Source: CAZEDU01 sp964511185 (GTDB lineage Bacteria; Myxococcota; Myxococcia; Myxococcales; Myxococcaceae). Taken from it: a stretch of DNA of 31,830 nt. Under the pieces are notes generated by a model that searched no databases, was not told the DNA's origin, and saw only the letters and a program-made list of their open reading frames with translations. Both the position numbers and the translations under genes were made by a program. The stretch covers positions 1 to 31,830 of the forward strand of contig CAZEDU010000056.1 in assembly GCA_964511185.1 (NCBI GenBank), in the 5' to 3' direction. Below are positions 30,009 through 31,830 of the stretch, in pieces. Within the stretch, counting starts at the first letter, position 1. Each line of letters begins with the position of its first letter.

Positions 30009-30509
30009 ATGACGACCTTACGAGTGGGTGGTGAAGTCGATGCCCTGTGCACGCGATGCAAGCTGACGCTCGCGCACACGATTCTGGCGATGGTCGGCAG
30101 CAAGATCGCGCGCGTGCGCTGTAACACCTGCGGCGGCGATCATGCGTTCCGGAGCAGCCCCTCGGGCGAGCGGTCGAGCGGTGGCACACGCGCGGCGCCG
30201 AGGGAGCGAGAAGCCAAGGTGGTGATCGGCTTCGAGGCGCAGCTGGCGTCGAAGGACGTGGGCCAAGCGAAGGACTACTCGCCGAAGACGGCGTTCGCGC
30301 TCGACGAGGTCGTGCGGCACCCGAGCTTCGGGCTCGGCATCGTGACCGCGGTGCGCGGCGACAAGGTCGACGTCGCGTTCAGGGCCGCGACCAAGACGCT
30401 GGTGCACGCGCGGGGCGACGTCGCCGCGGCGCGACCGACTTTCCAGCCGCCGGGGCGGCCAACCGAAGGGCCCGCGGACAAGCCCCAAGCGCAAGACGAG
30501 CCGAGCTGA
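30009..30509 (+). CDS. Zinc-ribbon protein with SH3/Tudor-like C-terminal domain
   Basis: 166 residues from ATG 30009. CTRC (14-17) and CNTC (38-41) form a four-Cys zinc ribbon. After a low-complexity basic/serine linker (about 48-72), residues about 95-135 (EVVRHPSFGLGIVTAV...VDVAFRAATKTLVHA) resemble the small beta-barrel at the start of CarD-like proteins or the UvrD C-terminus (the FGxGxV type). It could bind nucleic acid or RNA polymerase; that is inference. The C-terminal tail is Pro/Gln/Asp-rich. The next gene starts 4 nt later, so the two are an operon. Confidence 0.68.
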   Translation: MTTLRVGGEVDALCTRCKLTLAHTILAMVGSKIARVRCNTCGGDHAFRSSPSGERSSGGTRAAPREREAKVVIGFEAQLASKDVGQAKDYSPKTAFALDEVVRHPSFGLGIVTAVRGDKVDVAFRAATKTLVHARGDVAAARPTFQPPGRPTEGPADKPQAQDEPS

Positions 30510-30513
30510 CCCC

Positions 30514-31830
30514 ATGACGACGGTCGCGAGCTTGCTCCTGATGACCGCGGCGACGGCGGCGCCGCTTCAAGTCGAGGGGACCCCGAAGGCCATCGTGCTC
30601 GGGTCGGAGACGATCGCCGAGATCGTCGTGCGCGCGCCGGGCCACGACGAGGTGAAGGCCGGCACCAACCTGGGCGTCATCCAGAAGGCGCCGGTCGCGA
30701 CGCCCTCGGGCGAGTGGCGCTTCTTGTATCGCCCGCCGGAGATCAAGCACCCCGAGACCGCCCTGCTCTTCTTCTGGGTCGACGTGCCCGGCGCCCGGCC
30801 CATCGTCGAGGTCGAGCGCATCGCCCTGGTGGGGCGAACGGACGTCGAGATCACCACCGAGCCGTTCGCGGACGTCACGGTGGAGCTGCAGCGCGCGGCC
30901 TTCGGCCCCGTGAAGGCGGACGAGAAGGGGCGCGCCGTCGTGCCGCTCGAGGTGATGCCCGGCGAGACGCAGGCGAAGGTCGTCGCGCAGACGAAGCGCC
31001 ACCGGACGACGCGCGCGCTGCAGCTCGACGTTCCGCGGCTGAACCCGCTCGCCATTCTCTTGGGGCCCGACCCGATGCCGAAGGAAGGCGGCTGGCTGAT
31101 GGCGCTCCACACCTCGCAGCTCGCCGCCGGCAAGCTGGACCTCCACGTTCAGGGCGCCCAGCTGGAGGAGAAGGAGCGCGCCGCCGATCGCGTGTACTTC
31201 CGAGTCACTCCGCTCGATCTGGCGGAAGAAGTGCGCGTGGTGGCGGGCATCAAGGGCGACACCGCCGCCCGCGCCGAGGCGCGCGTGGCCGTGCACCGGC
31301 CCGCGCGCGCGCCGGAGCCTTCTCCCGCGCCGACCGCGGCCGCGACGGTGACCGACACCCGCGGCAGGTGGTCGCCCACGGTTTCGCTCGGTGGCTTCTA
31401 CGGCGGTGCGCGCACCGTCGGGCCGCAGGGCGCGGTCGGCGTGGGCTACCGCATCCCAGGCATCGAGGAGCGCCTCACCGTCGAGCTGTCGGTCGGATGG
31501 CGGGCCCAGCGCACGCTGACGCGCGGCCTGCTCACCACGCAGCGCTCGGAGGTGACGGCGATCCCCATCGACCTGTCGGTGCGGGCGAACGTGCTGCAGG
31601 CCGGCGCGTGGAACGTCTACGGCCGCGCCGGCGGCGGGCCCATGCCGTTCCGCCATCGCACGACGTCGACCACCGAGCCGGACTTCGAAGGCGCGGGCGT
31701 GAGCTTCGAGGCGTTCGCAGCCGCGTGGGTCTCTCACCGCTTGGGCCGGTTCGAGCCGTTCCTCGAGCTCAAAGGCGCGCTGTCCCCGTTCAAGACCGCT
31801 CGGCTCGACGCGGACGGCAGCGGGCTCGGC
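30514..31830 (+). CDS. Predicted secreted or outer membrane protein, C-terminus beyond the window
   Basis: Open from ATG 30514 to the right edge (439 residues with no stop). The N-terminus (MTTVASLLLMTAATAAPLQV) is a signal peptide. Residues about 20-260 are beta-rich with no recognised domain (APGHDEVKAGTNLGVI, HPETALLFFWVDV, VELQRAAFG). A Pro/Ala linker (about 268-285) leads to a region with alternating strands and glycines (VSLGGFYGGARTVGPQGAVG, then RLTVELSVGWRAQR, WNVYGRAGGGPMP, FEPFLELKGALSP) that looks like an outer-membrane barrel. I do not recognise the family. It follows the zinc-ribbon gene by 4 nt. Confidence 0.7.
   Translation, partial: MTTVASLLLMTAATAAPLQVEGTPKAIVLGSETIAEIVVRAPGHDEVKAGTNLGVIQKAPVATPSGEWRFLYRPPEIKHPETALLFFWVDVPGARPIVEVERIALVGRTDVEITTEPFADVTVELQRAAFGPVKADEKGRAVVPLEVMPGETQAKVVAQTKRHRTTRALQLDVPRLNPLAILLGPDPMPKEGGWLMALHTSQLAAGKLDLHVQGAQLEEKERAADRVYFRVTPLDLAEEVRVVAGIKGDTAARAEARVAVHRPARAPEPSPAPTAAATVTDTRGRWSPTVSLGGFYGGARTVGPQGAVGVGYRIPGIEERLTVELSVGWRAQRTLTRGLLTTQRSEVTAIPIDLSVRANVLQAGAWNVYGRAGGGPMPFRHRTTSTTEPDFEGAGVSFEAFAAAWVSHRLGRFEPFLELKGALSPFKTARLDADGSGLG

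Noticed and set aside
1..31830. A CRISPR array, integrase, insertion sequence or prophage.
   Set aside because: No regularly spaced repeats, no transposase or integrase motifs, and no phage structural genes were seen; both tRNA genes lack any attached duplicated 3' end.

Overview
This is a 31.8 kb window of very GC-rich bacterial DNA, most likely from a myxobacterium or close relative (Myxococcota). The base composition, frequent GTG and TTG starts, tRNA genes without encoded CCA, many lipoproteins, receiver/c-di-GMP signalling proteins and the protein families present all point there. That placement is inference, since no rRNA or marker alignment was possible. The sequence is a draft: four runs of N (19897-19906, 22619-22628, 24721-24730, 26378-26390) each interrupt a real gene, and one further gene (TolC-like, 3305-4740) carries a frameshift.

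Left part (1-2612, plus strand): two related acyltransferases of the bacterial ceramide synthase-like family flank an NAD-dependent reductase resembling ceramide reductase. This looks like part of a sphingolipid operon that continues to the left. It meets tail-to-tail a minus-strand pair, mlaC and a TolC-like gene. Then come a small secreted protein (4832-5413), class I fructose-bisphosphate aldolase (5502-6422), a lipoprotein, a peptidoglycan-binding/NodB deacetylase, an SDR protein, tRNA-Ala, a coiled-coil protein that may start at CTG, an RsmB-type RNA methyltransferase, a single-domain receiver and tRNA-Leu.

Centre (11564-15145, plus strand): a membrane-anchored TPR protein, then a two-gene signalling unit. 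Its first gene is a diguanylate cyclase with a degenerate receiver domain, behind a structured leader. Its second is an unusual fusion of a FAD/NAD-type Rossmann flavoprotein module with a C-terminal receiver domain. This is the strongest candidate here for an undescribed signalling architecture.

Minus-strand block 15121-22169: PilZ, metallophosphoesterase, lipoprotein, psd, hisS, then a tightly coupled run of a TlpA-like thioredoxin, a Ser/His-type S26 peptidase, a PqqD-like protein, an HprK-related kinase and miaA. The last five join by GTGA or ATGA overlaps or a 5-nt gap. The thioredoxin, peptidase, PqqD and kinase quartet looks like a peptide-handling or peptide-modifying system, with no obvious substrate in the window.

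Right part (22366-31830): a PfkB-family kinase; then mlaD (an MCE protein with a long coiled coil and a beta-rich C-terminal domain), a lipoprotein PGRP amidase with its own terminator, mlaF, mlaE and alr, all on the minus strand. Last come a zinc-ribbon protein and an envelope protein cut by the right edge. Lipid themes recur across the window: likely sphingolipid synthesis, phosphatidylserine decarboxylase, and all four core Mla components (C, D, E, F) at three separate sites.
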